DNA from: Telluribacter roseus
Lineage (GTDB): Bacteria > Bacteroidota > Bacteroidia > Cytophagales > Spirosomataceae
Length of the DNA: 64,000 nt
Direction: 5' to 3'
Assembly: GCF_017355915.2 (NCBI RefSeq)
Contig: NZ_JAFEUV020000003.1
Location: forward strand, 194,858-258,857
Shown here: positions 1-9,216 of the stretch, in pieces
Layout: each line of letters opens with the position of its first letter
How positions within the stretch are numbered: the stretch's first letter is position 1
Program-made: the position numbers and the translations under genes
The notes under the pieces: generated by a model
Seen by the model: only the letters and a program-made list of their open reading frames with translations
Told to the model about the DNA's origin: nothing
Databases searched by the model: none

Positions 1-2136
1 GGGGACGGCTTTGGTGATGCGACCAAAACTGTGATAGCTTGTGCTGCTCCGGCTGGTCATGTCACCCAGGCTGGTGACTGCAACGACAGCGACAACACTG
101 TCTATCCAGGTGCTCCTGAACTACCTGATGGAAAGGATAATGATTGTGACGGCAACACCGATGAAGATACCCCTGCTACCCAGCAGCTGGTGAGCTTCAC
201 GCTGATCAATGCCGATAATGAGCAGCCCATCCGGGATATAGCCCCTAATGATGTGCTGGATCTGAACAGCCTGCCTACGCGTAACCTGAACATCCGGGCC
301 AACACGGCTCCTTCTTTGGTGGGTAGCGTCAAGTTTGTCCTGAGCGGTAAGCAGAGCAGGACTCAGACCGAGACAGGCTTCCCTTACGCCCTTTTTGGAG
401 ATCAGAACGGCAACTACCGCAACTGGACACCGGCTCTGGGTACGTATACCTTACTGGCTACTCCTTATTCGGAAGCGAATGCCGCAGGCTTAGCAGGGAC
501 TGCTCTTACACTTAGCTTTACCGTAGTAGAGCAGGCTGCTCCTGCCAATCAGAATCCTACGGCTGATGCGGGCGCAGACCAGACCATCACCCTGCCTGTT
601 AACACAGTAACGCTGGCTGGTTCCGGTAATGATCCTGACGGCAGCATCGCCTCACACCAGTGGACCCAGCGGAGCGGACCTGGCACCGCTACTCTAACCA
701 ATGCAGGTACTGCTGCCCTGACTGCTAGTAATCTGGTGGCGGGCACCTATGTCTTCCGCCTGACGGTCACCGATAACCAGGGAGCCACTGCCTACGATGA
801 AGCTTCCGTCTTAGTGAGTCCGGCTCCTTCAACTACTCAACAGGTGGTAAGCTTCACTCTCATTAACGCTGATAACGAACAGCCTATCCGGGATATAGCC
901 CCCAATGATGTGCTGGATCTGAACAGCCTGCCCACGCGCAACCTAAGCATCCGGGCTAACACGGCTCCTGACCGGGTGGGTAGCGTGAAGTTTGTTCTGA
1001 GTGGCAAGCGGAGCCATACTCAAACTGAAACAGGCTTCCCCTACGCCTTGTTCGGCGATAACAGCGGCAACTATAATGGCTGGACACCGGCTGTGGGTGA
1101 CTATACGCTGGCAGGTACTCCTTATACTCAGGCAGGCGCGAAAGGGACGGCCGGTACTACGTTGACCATCAACTTCTCCGTTGTGGAGCAGGATGCTCCT
1201 GCCAATCAGGATCCTACGGCTGATGCGGGCGCAGACCAGACCATCACGCTGCCTACTAACAGCGTTTCTCTGTCTGGCTCGGCCAACGATCCGGATGGCA
1301 GCATCGCCTCCCACCAGTGGACCCAGCGGAGCGGACCCGGTACGGCCTCTTTGGTTAATACCAGCACCCCTACATTGACAGCGAATAATCTGGTAGCCGG
1401 TACCTATGTCTTCCGATTAACAGTAACGGACAATCAAGGGGCTACCGCATTTGATGAAGCTTCTGTCACAGTCAATCCCGCACCCTCAACTACTCAACAG
1501 GTGGTGAGCTTCACGCTGATAAATGCGGATAATGAGCAACCCATCCGGGATATAGCCCCCAATGAAGTCATTGATCTGGCTGCATTACCGACTCGTAACC
1601 TGAACATCCGGGCTAACACCAATCCTTCTCCGGTGGGCAGCGTGAAGTTTGTCCTGAGTGGCAAGCAGAACCGTACCCAGACGGAGACCGGCTTCCCCTA
1701 CGCTCTCTTTGGAGATGACAATGGCAACTACCGCAACTGGACACCCGCTTTGGGAAGTTACACCTTAAAGGCTACTCCCTATACTCAAGCAGGGGCCACG
1801 GGTACTGCCGGAACCATGCTAAGTATTAACTTCACGGTAGTGGATCAGTCCATGGCTCGCTTGGCTGTGGAAGAAAAAGTGGAAACAGAAGCCTTACAGG
1901 TCCTGTACTTTCCTAATCCGTTCACTGAATCCTTCGCTCTTAAGGTACAGGGAAAAGGGCAGGGGAAGCTACCTGTTGTAGTGTATGATGTTCAGGGACG
2001 ACCCGTATTACAGCTGGAAGATATACAGCCTGAGCAGACTCTTAGTCTGGGCTGGGAAGCAAAGCCGGGAGTTTACTTCCTGCAGGTCGGCACGGGACGT
2101 AAAGCTAAACACTACAAGTTGATCAAAGTACAGTAG
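1..2136 (+). CDS. T9SS-exported multidomain repeat protein, 5'-truncated by window edge
   Basis: The frame is open from base 1, so the true start lies outside the window. The first ~50 codons form a MopE-type putative metal-binding segment (GDGFGD, Cys, GDCNDSD, PGAPE, DNDCDGNTDE). Three ~115-residue modules starting TQQ-VSFTLINADNEQPI and containing TETGFPYALFGD follow, separated by two PKD/REJ-like modules (ADAGADQTITLP, NDPDGSIASHQWTQRSGPG, VFRLTVTDNQGAT). The C-terminus (YFPNPF, then GVYFLQVGTGRKAKHYKLIKV) is a typical type A sorting domain of the type IX (Por) secretion system, so the product should be exported to or beyond the outer membrane. Its modules and sorting domain are near copies of those in the gene at 3565. 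Ligand or adhesive target is unknown; an adhesin or cell-surface carbohydrate-related role is only an inference. Confidence 0.85.
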   Translation, partial: GDGFGDATKTVIACAAPAGHVTQAGDCNDSDNTVYPGAPELPDGKDNDCDGNTDEDTPATQQLVSFTLINADNEQPIRDIAPNDVLDLNSLPTRNLNIRANTAPSLVGSVKFVLSGKQSRTQTETGFPYALFGDQNGNYRNWTPALGTYTLLATPYSEANAAGLAGTALTLSFTVVEQAAPANQNPTADAGADQTITLPVNTVTLAGSGNDPDGSIASHQWTQRSGPGTATLTNAGTAALTASNLVAGTYVFRLTVTDNQGATAYDEASVLVSPAPSTTQQVVSFTLINADNEQPIRDIAPNDVLDLNSLPTRNLSIRANTAPDRVGSVKFVLSGKRSHTQTETGFPYALFGDNSGNYNGWTPAVGDYTLAGTPYTQAGAKGTAGTTLTINFSVVEQDAPANQDPTADAGADQTITLPTNSVSLSGSANDPDGSIASHQWTQRSGPGTASLVNTSTPTLTANNLVAGTYVFRLTVTDNQGATAFDEASVTVNPAPSTTQQVVSFTLINADNEQPIRDIAPNEVIDLAALPTRNLNIRANTNPSPVGSVKFVLSGKQNRTQTETGFPYALFGDDNGNYRNWTPALGSYTLKATPYTQAGATGTAGTMLSINFTVVDQSMARLAVEEKVETEALQVLYFPNPFTESFALKVQGKGQGKLPVVVYDVQGRPVLQLEDIQPEQTLSLGWEAKPGVYFLQVGTGRKAKHYKLIKVQ
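181..1860 (+). repeat. Three ~657-bp tandem coding repeats
   Basis: The DNA encoding the TQQ-VSFTLI modules begins near 181, 838 and 1494, a period of about 657 bp covering one VSFTLI module plus one PKD-like module. Similarity is visible at nucleotide level, and the same units recur in the neighbouring gene near 4660, 5320 and 5977. They are large enough to support unequal recombination within and between the two genes. Confidence 0.85.
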
Positions 2137-2159
2137 CTAGAAGTTTACAGAAAATAGAG

Positions 2160-2204
2160 GATCACAAAAAGAGCCTGCTGCACCAGCAGGCTCTTTTTGT
2201 GATC
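2160..2204 (+). terminator. Intrinsic terminator after the first T9SS gene
   Basis: A perfect 21-bp stem (2160-2180 pairing with 2184-2204) with a 3-nt CAC loop and CTCTTTTTG in the 3' arm. It lies 24 bp after the stop codon. A near-identical element follows the paralogous gene at 6641-6681. The A-run/T-run symmetry would let it work in both directions. Confidence 0.9.
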
Positions 2205-2224
2205 TATGTAGCTGATTTAAGTTC

Positions 2225-2254
2225 TTTGTACCTCTTGTTGGTTCTACTTCCGAT
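2225..2254 (-). repeat. Short dispersed repeat, copy 1
   Basis: A 30-bp segment (plus strand TTTGTACCTCTTGTTGG...) shared with 6704-6733 and 7249-7278. On the minus strand all three can be read as SEVEP(T/I)xG(T/I)K, which suggests relics of the same gene end. Confidence 0.6.
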
Positions 2255-2380
2255 GAATTCCTTCTATGTAAACTAAGCAGCAATTGCCTTACGGGTGGGT
2301 ATAACTGTATCTTAATGAGCTTATAATATTCTGTATTTAAGTAGCTTATACAGCAAAAGGTCACAAGCATAGTAGCATAG

Positions 2381-2785
2381 ATGAAAAAAGGTTTAGCCAC
2401 ACGAACCGTGCCCCTATGGAAAGCAGCGGCCCTCATGCTTCTGGTCCTGCACCTTCTTACTCAGATGAAATCTAGCATTCCTGAGTCAGGTACTCCCTCT
2501 CTATCATCTATCAGAGAAAGTACTATCAACAGGAGTACATCCTTTATGCTCAGAATGAGTAGTTCGATAGCCAGGAACTATATCTATCGGCAGCTACAGG
2601 CCTCCCACCACTACCGGGAGCTCTCTCATAATTCATACTACGTGATCGGTACAGACAATAAGCGATACTACCACATCAGTATCCGGTATAGGATCAAGCA
2701 TTCGAGTGGGGAAGATGTGATTAATACCCACTGTTTTAACTTCACTGAATCAGGAACGCTTATAGAAACCTTTTCCTGTGACTGA
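2381..2785 (+). CDS. Hypothetical small protein with N-terminal hydrophobic segment
   Basis: A 134-residue ORF of no recognised family. Residues ~10-28 (WKAAALMLLVLHLLTQM) form a hydrophobic stretch after basic residues, which could be a signal anchor. The C-terminal half (residues ~70-134) looks like a folded domain rich in Tyr and polar residues (YYHISIRYRIKHSSGEDV, CFNFTESG) and ends TFSCD. It stands alone between the terminator of the first T9SS gene and a ~500-bp gene-free stretch, with no operon partners. The ATG is the only plausible start. Real coding status is likely but unproven. Confidence 0.5.
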   Translation: MKKGLATRTVPLWKAAALMLLVLHLLTQMKSSIPESGTPSLSSIRESTINRSTSFMLRMSSSIARNYIYRQLQASHHYRELSHNSYYVIGTDNKRYYHISIRYRIKHSSGEDVINTHCFNFTESGTLIETFSCD

Positions 2786-3289
2786 TGGCAAGTTTTGAAA
2801 GCATACCACCTCTCTGCTTTTATCAATTGCTAGTAGCGTAGCGATCCAGCCGGAGTACAATTTCCATAAGTTGGTGGTGAGTCATCTCAAACAGTAGTCA
2901 GGTAGCTTTATTCTTCTATTGTAAAAGAATAGATAATGGCTGTTCAACAGCATACGAGCTGTCGTCGAAAGTCCTGGAGTCAACACATGTATACTTTCAA
3001 AAGTAGCAGGTAGTTTACTTCACAGATCCGAATCAGTAGCGATAGAGAGTTTACTGTTTTTCAGATTGGTGCTGATTTGCTATTCTTTATAACCACCTAC
3101 TAGCATAGAGATAAAAATACCCTAAAACAGGTATTGACAAGAGCTGCCCTATTCCTATATTTTTACTGATGGTTAAGGATATTGGATTGACATCCATACG
3201 CTTACTACCATCTGTCTCAGAGAAGTTCCTTAACTATATTGTCCACACATTTATATCTTCTAGCTGAACTATGGAGCAATACTACCTCC
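2786..3289. other. Intergenic stretch, nothing recognised
   Basis: AT-rich, with stops in all frames at short intervals. I see no RNA gene, clear terminator or repeat here. Confidence 0.5.
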
Positions 3290-3490
3290 CTACTCTGCTG
3301 ATCTAATCAGCCACTTTCTCATCTTTTGTTCTACTACTTCTAGTTGCGCCGCACAGTTTATATAGTAGTAGTGCTCTGCTTCGTCCCCAGCTACCAGGCT
3401 AAATCCATTAAGCTGCTTTTCTTTAATCTTAGCATGGTTGTAAAAGGGAGTTTGTTTGTATTCGTACAGGTATAAAATGTCTATGCCCAT
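3290..3490 (-). CDS. Possible small hypothetical protein
   Basis: A 66-residue ORF on the minus strand, starting MGIDILYLYEYKQ and ending WLIRSAE. Its composition (charged C-terminal half, KIKEKQ, QLEVVEQKMRKW) is compatible with a real cytosolic protein or the tail of a decayed gene, but no family is recognised. It lies divergent from the second T9SS gene, 75 bp away. No promoter or ribosome-binding site supports it, and it may be a chance ORF. Confidence 0.3.
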   Translation of the reverse strand: MGIDILYLYEYKQTPFYNHAKIKEKQLNGFSLVAGDEAEHYYYINCAAQLEVVEQKMRKWLIRSAE

Positions 3491-3564
3491 TTTGCGGAGA
3501 CTTTACATCATATATAGTTCACTTATACATTTCAGTTTTATTTACCACAACCGCACCCTATTTT

Positions 3565-6500
3565 ATGTCTGAACATTTATTCTCCCTCGTTATCAAGCAC
3601 TGCCTATGTTTGCTGGTCATGCTCGCAAGTTTTTCCTTTAATACCAGCGCTCAGTACACTATCAACACTTACACCGGTACTGGAATTAATGGATACAGCG
3701 GTGATGGGGAAGCTGCTACGGCAGCTATGATAAATAACGTTCATGGAGTAGCCATAGATGGAGCCGGTAATCTCTACCTTGCTGATCAAGGGAACCACCG
3801 CATCCGCAAAGTGAGTACCAGTGGCATCATCACCACAGTAGCCGGTACTGGAACTTCAGGCTACAGTGGTGATGGGGGACCTGCTACCGAAGCTATGATA
3901 AGTCAGCCTGGGGGAATAGCGGTAGATGGAGCCGGTAACCTCTACTTTGCTGATGGTGCTACTCGCATCCGTAAGGTAAGTACCAGTGGCATCATCACCA
4001 CGGTAGCCGGTAATGGATTTAATGGCTGCAGCGTTGATGGAACAAATCCTACGGAAGCCATGCTGAACCCTAATAGTGTAGCGGTAGATGGAGCCGGTAA
4101 CCTTTACATTGCTAGTTATGGTTGTAGTCGAATTAGTAAGATAAGTACGAGTGGCATCATCACAACAGTAGCAGGTACAGGAACTCGTGGCTACAGCGGT
4201 GATGGGGGACCTGCTACGGAAGCTATGATTGGTATTGTTCAACATTTAGCTGTAGATGGAGCCGGTAACCTCTATATTACTGATTATAGTAATGCTCGCA
4301 TCCGCAAGGTAAGTACGAGTGGCATCATCACCACAGTAGCCGGTACTGGAACTTCGGGCTACAGCGGTGATGGGGGACCTGCTACGGAAGCTATGATTGG
4401 TTATGCTTTGGGAGTAGCGGTTGATGGAGCGGGTAACCTTTACATTTCTGATCAAGGTGTTTATCGCATCCGCAAGGTAAGTACGAGTGGCATCATCACC
4501 ACAGTAGCCGGTACAGGAACTCAAGGCTACAGCGGTGATGGGGGACCTGCTAAGGAAGCTATGATTGGTGAGTCTGAGGGAATAGCGGTAGATGGAGCCG
4601 GTAACCTCTACATTTCTGATGCTAGTAATCGGCGAATTCGCAAACTAATTCCTACCACCCAGCAAGTAGTAAGCTTTACGTTGATGAATGCCGATACTGA
4701 GCAGCCCATACGTGATATAGCCCCTAATGAGGTACTGGATCTGGCAAGCCTGCCCACGCGCAACCTGAACATCCGCGCCAACACCAACCCTTCACGCGTA
4801 GGCAGCGTCAGGTTCGTCATGAGTGGCACGCTCAGCCGCACGCAGACGGAGACGGGCTTCCCCTACGCCTTGTTCGGAGACAATGCAGGTAACTACAACG
4901 CGTGGATACCTGCTGTGGGCAGTTACAGCCTGACGTGTACGCCTTACACAGGCTCCGGAGCAACGGGGACGGCGGGTGCACCTCTGACTGTTAGCTTTAC
5001 CGTAGTAGAGCAGACCGCTCCTACTAACCAGCCGCCCACGGTCAATGCAGGAGAAGATAAGACCATCACGCTGCCTACCAACAGCGTTACCCTTACCGGT
5101 TCAGCCCATGATCCGGATGGCAGCATCAGCAGCTATGGCTGGACCCAGCAGAGCGGACCTGGCACCGCTACTCTAACCAATGCAGGTACTGCTGCCCTGA
5201 CTGCTAGCGGACTGGTAGCAGGTACCTATGTCTTTCGCCTGACGGTGACGGATAATCAGGGAGCTACTGCCTATGATGAAGCTTCCGTCTTAGTGAATCC
5301 AGCACCTTCTACTACTCAGCAGGTAGTGAGCTTTACGCTGATGAATGCGGATACGGAGCAGCCCATACGTGATATAGCCCCCAATGATGTATTGAATCTG
5401 GCTACACTACCCACCCGCAACCTGAACATCCGGGCCAACACCAACCCGGGCCGGGTGGGCAGCGTCAAGTTCGTTATGAGTGGTAAGCTCAGCCGCACGC
5501 AGACGGAGACGGGCTTCCCCTATGCCTTGTTCGGAGACAATGGGGGAAACTACAACGCCTGGACACCTGCTGTGGGTAGTTACAGCCTGACGTGTACGCC
5601 TTACACAGGATCCGGAGCAACGGGTACGGCAGGTGCACCTCTGACTGTTAGCTTTACCGTTGTAGAGCAGACTGCTCCTGCTAATCAACCTCCTACGGTC
5701 AATGCAGGAGAAGATAAGACTATCACGCTGCCTACCAACAGCGTTACCCTTACCAGTTCAGCCAATGATCCGGATGGTAGCATCAGCTCCCATGGCTGGA
5801 CCCAGCAGAGTGGTCCTAATACAGCTACACTGGTCAATGCTAACGGCGCTACCCTGACTGCTAGCGGACTGGTGGCGGGTACCTACGTCTTCCGCCTGAC
5901 GGTGACGGATAACCAGGGAGCTACTGCCTATGATGAAGCTTCTGTTATTGTCAATCCGGCTCCTTCAACTACCCAGCAGGTGGTGAGCTTCACGCTGATG
6001 AATGCGGATACAGAGCAACCTATACGGAATCTGACAGCTGGTGATGTACTGGATCTGAACAGCCTGCCGACGCGTAACCTGAACATCCGGGCCAACACCA
6101 ACCCTTCACGTGTAGGCAGCGTCAAGTTTGTCATGAGTGGTAAGCTCAGCCGGACGCAGACGGAGACGGGCTTCCCCTATGCCTTGTTCGGAGATAACGG
6201 AGGCAACTACAACGCCTGGACACCTGCTGTGGGCAGTTACAGCCTGACGTGTACACCCTATACCGGCTCTGGAGCAACGGGGACGGCAGGTACACCTCTG
6301 ACGGTTAGCTTTACCGTAGTGGATAATTCCATGGCTCGTCTAGCGGTGGAAGAAAAGGTAGAAAGGGAAGACATGCAGGTGCAGTACTTTCCTAATCCGT
6401 TTGTTGACTCATTTACGATACAGGTGGGGGATAGAGGGCAGGGTAAGCTACCTGTTGCAGTCTTCGATATTCTAGGTCGCCCAGTACTCCAGCTGGAAGA

Positions 6501-6615
6501 TGTACAGCCCGAGCAGAGCATCAGCCTGGGTAAGGAAGCAAATCCCGGAATGTACTTCCTGCAGGTCGGCACGGGACGTAAAGCCAAACACTATAAGTTG
6601 ATCAAAGTACAATAA
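3565..6615 (+). CDS. NHL-repeat / PKD-like T9SS-exported giant protein
   Basis: 1016 residues. Signal peptide at ~1-30 (CLCLLVMLASFSFNTSAQ). Residues ~31-360 hold six ~56-residue NHL-type beta-propeller repeats (GIITTVAGTGTSGYSGDGGPA, then VAVDGAGNLYIAD-like and RIRKVS). Three VSFTLMNADTEQPI modules follow, alternating with two PKD/REJ-like modules, then a type A Por sorting domain (YFPNPF ... HYKLIKV) nearly identical to that of the upstream gene. The propeller replaces the MopE-like N-terminus of the paralogue, so the two proteins look like shuffled heads on a shared body. Predicted cell-surface or secreted; the ligand is unknown. It is transcribed alone and followed by its own copy of the perfect terminator. 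Confidence 0.88.
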   Translation: MSEHLFSLVIKHCLCLLVMLASFSFNTSAQYTINTYTGTGINGYSGDGEAATAAMINNVHGVAIDGAGNLYLADQGNHRIRKVSTSGIITTVAGTGTSGYSGDGGPATEAMISQPGGIAVDGAGNLYFADGATRIRKVSTSGIITTVAGNGFNGCSVDGTNPTEAMLNPNSVAVDGAGNLYIASYGCSRISKISTSGIITTVAGTGTRGYSGDGGPATEAMIGIVQHLAVDGAGNLYITDYSNARIRKVSTSGIITTVAGTGTSGYSGDGGPATEAMIGYALGVAVDGAGNLYISDQGVYRIRKVSTSGIITTVAGTGTQGYSGDGGPAKEAMIGESEGIAVDGAGNLYISDASNRRIRKLIPTTQQVVSFTLMNADTEQPIRDIAPNEVLDLASLPTRNLNIRANTNPSRVGSVRFVMSGTLSRTQTETGFPYALFGDNAGNYNAWIPAVGSYSLTCTPYTGSGATGTAGAPLTVSFTVVEQTAPTNQPPTVNAGEDKTITLPTNSVTLTGSAHDPDGSISSYGWTQQSGPGTATLTNAGTAALTASGLVAGTYVFRLTVTDNQGATAYDEASVLVNPAPSTTQQVVSFTLMNADTEQPIRDIAPNDVLNLATLPTRNLNIRANTNPGRVGSVKFVMSGKLSRTQTETGFPYALFGDNGGNYNAWTPAVGSYSLTCTPYTGSGATGTAGAPLTVSFTVVEQTAPANQPPTVNAGEDKTITLPTNSVTLTSSANDPDGSISSHGWTQQSGPNTATLVNANGATLTASGLVAGTYVFRLTVTDNQGATAYDEASVIVNPAPSTTQQVVSFTLMNADTEQPIRNLTAGDVLDLNSLPTRNLNIRANTNPSRVGSVKFVMSGKLSRTQTETGFPYALFGDNGGNYNAWTPAVGSYSLTCTPYTGSGATGTAGTPLTVSFTVVDNSMARLAVEEKVEREDMQVQYFPNPFVDSFTIQVGDRGQGKLPVAVFDILGRPVLQLEDVQPEQSISLGKEANPGMYFLQVGTGRKAKHYKLIKVQ
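3680..4645 (+). repeat. Six ~168-bp tandem NHL coding repeats
   Basis: The TACAGCGGTGATGGG-type core recurs near 3694, 3863, 4029, 4193, 4361 and 4529, a spacing of 164-169 bp (about 56 codons). The third unit is the most diverged at the core (TGCAGCGTTGATGG). The count suits a six-bladed propeller. Confidence 0.85.
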
Positions 6616-6640
6616 GTAGAAGTTTACAGAAAATAGAGGA

Positions 6641-6681
6641 TCACAAAAAGAGCCTGCTGGTGCAGCAGGCTCTTTTTGTGA
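6641..6681 (+). terminator. Intrinsic terminator after the second T9SS gene
   Basis: A 19-bp perfect stem (6641-6659 with 6663-6681) with a GTG loop. It is the near-identical counterpart of the element at 2160-2204, and the 3' flanks (AGAAGTTTACAGAAAATAGAGG) are also conserved, so gene end and terminator were duplicated together. Confidence 0.9.
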
Positions 6682-6703
6682 CCTATCTGGCTGGTTTATG
6701 TTT

Positions 6704-6733
6704 TTTGTACCTATTGTTGGTTCTACTTCCGAT
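6704..6733 (-). repeat. Short dispersed repeat, copy 2
   Basis: Differs from copy 1 by a single base over the 30-bp core. Its minus-strand reading continues GTKNINQ like copy 1 (GTKNLNQ), so copies 1 and 2 are closer to each other than to copy 3 at 7249-7278. Confidence 0.6.
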
Positions 6734-7220
6734 CAAATGGTCCTATCAGTAGCAATTAGCATCATATAGCGGTGTTTCATCAGTAGCCTGTTGCGTCAAT
6801 TAAGCTGTGTACTGAAGGAGTAGGTTTTCTGCACATTTTTAAACTGCGGATCAGTAGGAATTATGGCTTTAAGCTTGAAGGAAAGGTCCACCTACAACTA
6901 CTCTTAGCGTTGGAAGACCCAGATTACTTGACGCGTGTAGAATAAGTGGTGCTTGTCCCTGTAAAAAAGGACTAATGATTAAGTTAGACTTAACCAGAGC
7001 CAGGCTGTACTCTGGCTAGCTGCTTAGTAGTACACAAAATATACTGTAAATCTGGTATTGCTCCTTGATACACCTTTCTCTACATTTGACTGCTGAATTC
7101 CAGCATATTATCCACACCATGAATAAGGATATTAGGCAAAAGCCTGGTATCCTTTCTTTTTAGAGAGTCCATTATCTCTAATTGGCAAAAGAGTCTTGTC
7201 CTATTATTGATTTATATCTT

Positions 7221-7445
7221 TTATAAAAAGAAATTTACTTCTAGCTTCTTTATACCTCTTATTGGTTCTACTTCCGATAAATCCATTTTATCAGCATCAA
7301 CTCTTCTGAAAGAGCCGACGTAGGGATAGCTGTCAAAGGTGGCTTTCCGAAGTGATATTGGCCCGATCTTGCGAACATCTTTAAGGCTATATAGTGGTAA
7401 GAATCCTTCCAGCGGTTTCGAACTGATAAGGGTTTTTAACAGGTG
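7221..7445 (-). pseudogene. C-terminal fragment of an unidentified gene
   Basis: On the minus strand a 74-codon open frame without a plausible start runs from a TAG at 7446-7448 to a TAA at 7221-7223. It reads like genuine protein (KPLEGFLPLYSLKDVRKIGP, then SYPYVGSFRRVDADKMDL and SEVEPIRGIKKLEVNF). The SEVEP-RG-K segment is matched by two shorter decayed copies at 2225-2254 and 6704-6733. I do not recognise the family; a transposon- or integrase-related tail is possible but unproven. Confidence 0.45.
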
Positions 7446-7728
7446 CTACTATTCATATTTGATGATAGGCTATTAACGTAGCATCTAAAGAATGTGCAAT
7501 CCAAACAAGGTTAGTAAAACTAATTTTTTACGTATAAACCACCTACTTCTCGAGCTTTACTTTAATACTATAGTACTTTAATATTTATGTATAGAATCAA
7601 AAACTCTATTAATCTATGTTAAGTACAAAATGGCTCTTGTCTGGATATGTTTTCAGAATAGTATCATTGAAGTTGATAACATGAAAGGCGTAGGCCGAGA
7701 GTGCCTCATTAAGCCTTCACTGAATCCT

Positions 7729-9171
7729 TTACTTTAAAAACTCACTCACTTCGTACTCCCTACTGAACCCCAGGCATGGGTAATGTTCAAGAATACCAAA
7801 ATGGGTGTAACCTCCTTTTCTGAACCGCTCCCGGATGAAGTCTCGCCTTTCCGCGGCTGATAGCATGCCTAAATAGGTATGGCCCAGTCTATGGAAGTAC
7901 TCTTTCAATGTATCGGCCGTAACAGTGGCGGGAAGCGTATCTTTATTGTGGAGCAGAATCAACTCCCAGCTTTTGCCTCTGTCAAGGTCTGCTATCAGAC
8001 TATCAAGTATGGCTTGCTCCTGGGTAGGAGTATCAAACATGGATGGTTCACCTACATCTAACTCCCCATCAGTGATAGTAGATTTCTCGTCTGAAATAGG
8101 TCTTGTGCCCTCTGGAAGGGAGGCAGGTGAGTGAGCCGTTTCCTGACGACTTCCCGCATGGCTGGAAGTAAGACAAGCCGAAGAGCCCTGTATCCGCTTG
8201 TGCCGGTACTTTCTGTAATCTACCCTCAGAAGATAATCGGCCAGATCAAGGCCCTGTTCCCTTTCTGGCTGAGTAGCTTTTTGCTCCAGAAAGTCCGACA
8301 CCACAAAGCTGGCCAAATCAGCATTTCTTTTGGTCTTTTCTACCCAGTCCCTGAAAGCTTTGCCATCTTTGGACAGATCAGGAAATAAGATCACCTTTCG
8401 GCCCCTTAGGGCTTGCAGTCGTTCATCGTTGAAGCCTTTCCCTCCGGTAGCCAGCCAGAGGTATCCGGGGAGGTAGATACTGGCGATGATGGCTGTTTTT
8501 TCACTCTCCACCAGGGCCACCACTTTTTCAGGTTCCTGCTCAAGCAGGTGCTCCCCATACAGGCATTGGCTGAGGTGATACTCCCTGCTGTCTTGTAGTC
8601 TGCTGTGAGCAAAGGTGATATGATCATAGGGTTCTTTCACTCTTTTGCCAGTGAGCCGGTTGTACAGCATGATCTTGCCTGTTCTAATCCTCCCTGCCTT
8701 GTCTTGCTGCCAGAAAATAGTAGCTCCCGGCCAGACATCAGAGGTGCCTATACCATAGAGCTCCTTCACTCCTTTGACTGCTTCCTCATCAAATCGGGCG
8801 AGGAGGAACTGGATGAACTGGTTGTCTTGCTCGCATTCGAGGCTCTTCTGGAAGACTTCGGAAGGGATATAGGAAACGGGTCTGGGCGGTGTTAGGGTTG
8901 GCTGGTGGGCTCGGCATCCGAAGCCCCACTCCTTATCCTTTTCATAGATCAGCCGGGAGTACCCAACTTTGTACGGGCTCAGGTGATAGCCACAACTGAC
9001 TTCGCGGTCGCAGCGGCCGTACTGTTCAGGCAGAAGCTCTTCGGTATGGGTATCGATGTATCTCACGAATTTACGCCTGGCTCCACAACTGGGGCAGGTT
9101 TCTTTATCACCTGGTATCTTATAAGGTTTAAGAATAAATCTGTACTGATTACTTGACATACCTAGGAACAT
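7729..9171 (-). CDS. DUF6371-type primase-like protein with zinc finger and Toprim-like core
   Basis: 480 residues. An N-terminal zinc-ribbon-like motif uses Cys26, Cys29, Cys54 and Cys60 (CPSCGARRKF ... CDREVSCGYH), as in the CHC2-type fingers of primase-related proteins. Residues ~215-275 carry a Toprim-like core: VALVESEKTAI, then ATGGKGF, then ILFPDLSKDG. The rest of the middle matches what I recall of DUF6371 proteins from Bacteroidota mobile elements. The likely role is priming or initiating replication of the element, together with the ATPase encoded upstream. Residues ~330-400 look like a low-complexity linker before a helical C-terminus. A second ATG at 9159 is equally plausible as start. 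The iteron cluster sits directly upstream. Confidence 0.7.
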   Translation of the reverse strand: MFLGMSSNQYRFILKPYKIPGDKETCPSCGARRKFVRYIDTHTEELLPEQYGRCDREVSCGYHLSPYKVGYSRLIYEKDKEWGFGCRAHQPTLTPPRPVSYIPSEVFQKSLECEQDNQFIQFLLARFDEEAVKGVKELYGIGTSDVWPGATIFWQQDKAGRIRTGKIMLYNRLTGKRVKEPYDHITFAHSRLQDSREYHLSQCLYGEHLLEQEPEKVVALVESEKTAIIASIYLPGYLWLATGGKGFNDERLQALRGRKVILFPDLSKDGKAFRDWVEKTKRNADLASFVVSDFLEQKATQPEREQGLDLADYLLRVDYRKYRHKRIQGSSACLTSSHAGSRQETAHSPASLPEGTRPISDEKSTITDGELDVGEPSMFDTPTQEQAILDSLIADLDRGKSWELILLHNKDTLPATVTADTLKEYFHRLGHTYLGMLSAAERRDFIRERFRKGGYTHFGILEHYPCLGFSREYEVSEFLK

Positions 9172-9216
9172 TTATGAGTAAATGCTCTACAGAATTGGAC
9201 ATTAAGTGGTGAAGTA

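Larger units (their letters stand above)
6616..7728. other. Gene-poor region with remnants
   Basis: About 1.1 kb without an intact gene. It holds the terminator above, a short decayed copy of a minus-strand gene end (6704-6733), and a longer fragment of the same kind (7221-7445). The remainder is AT-rich and shows nothing I recognise. The left boundary of the integrative element probably lies here, but no left attachment site could be picked out. Confidence 0.6.

Noticed and set aside
2137-2436. Minus-strand 99-codon ORF over the terminator
   Set aside because: Its C-terminal half is the antisense of a terminator; only the SEVEPTRG part has meaning, as a relic repeat.
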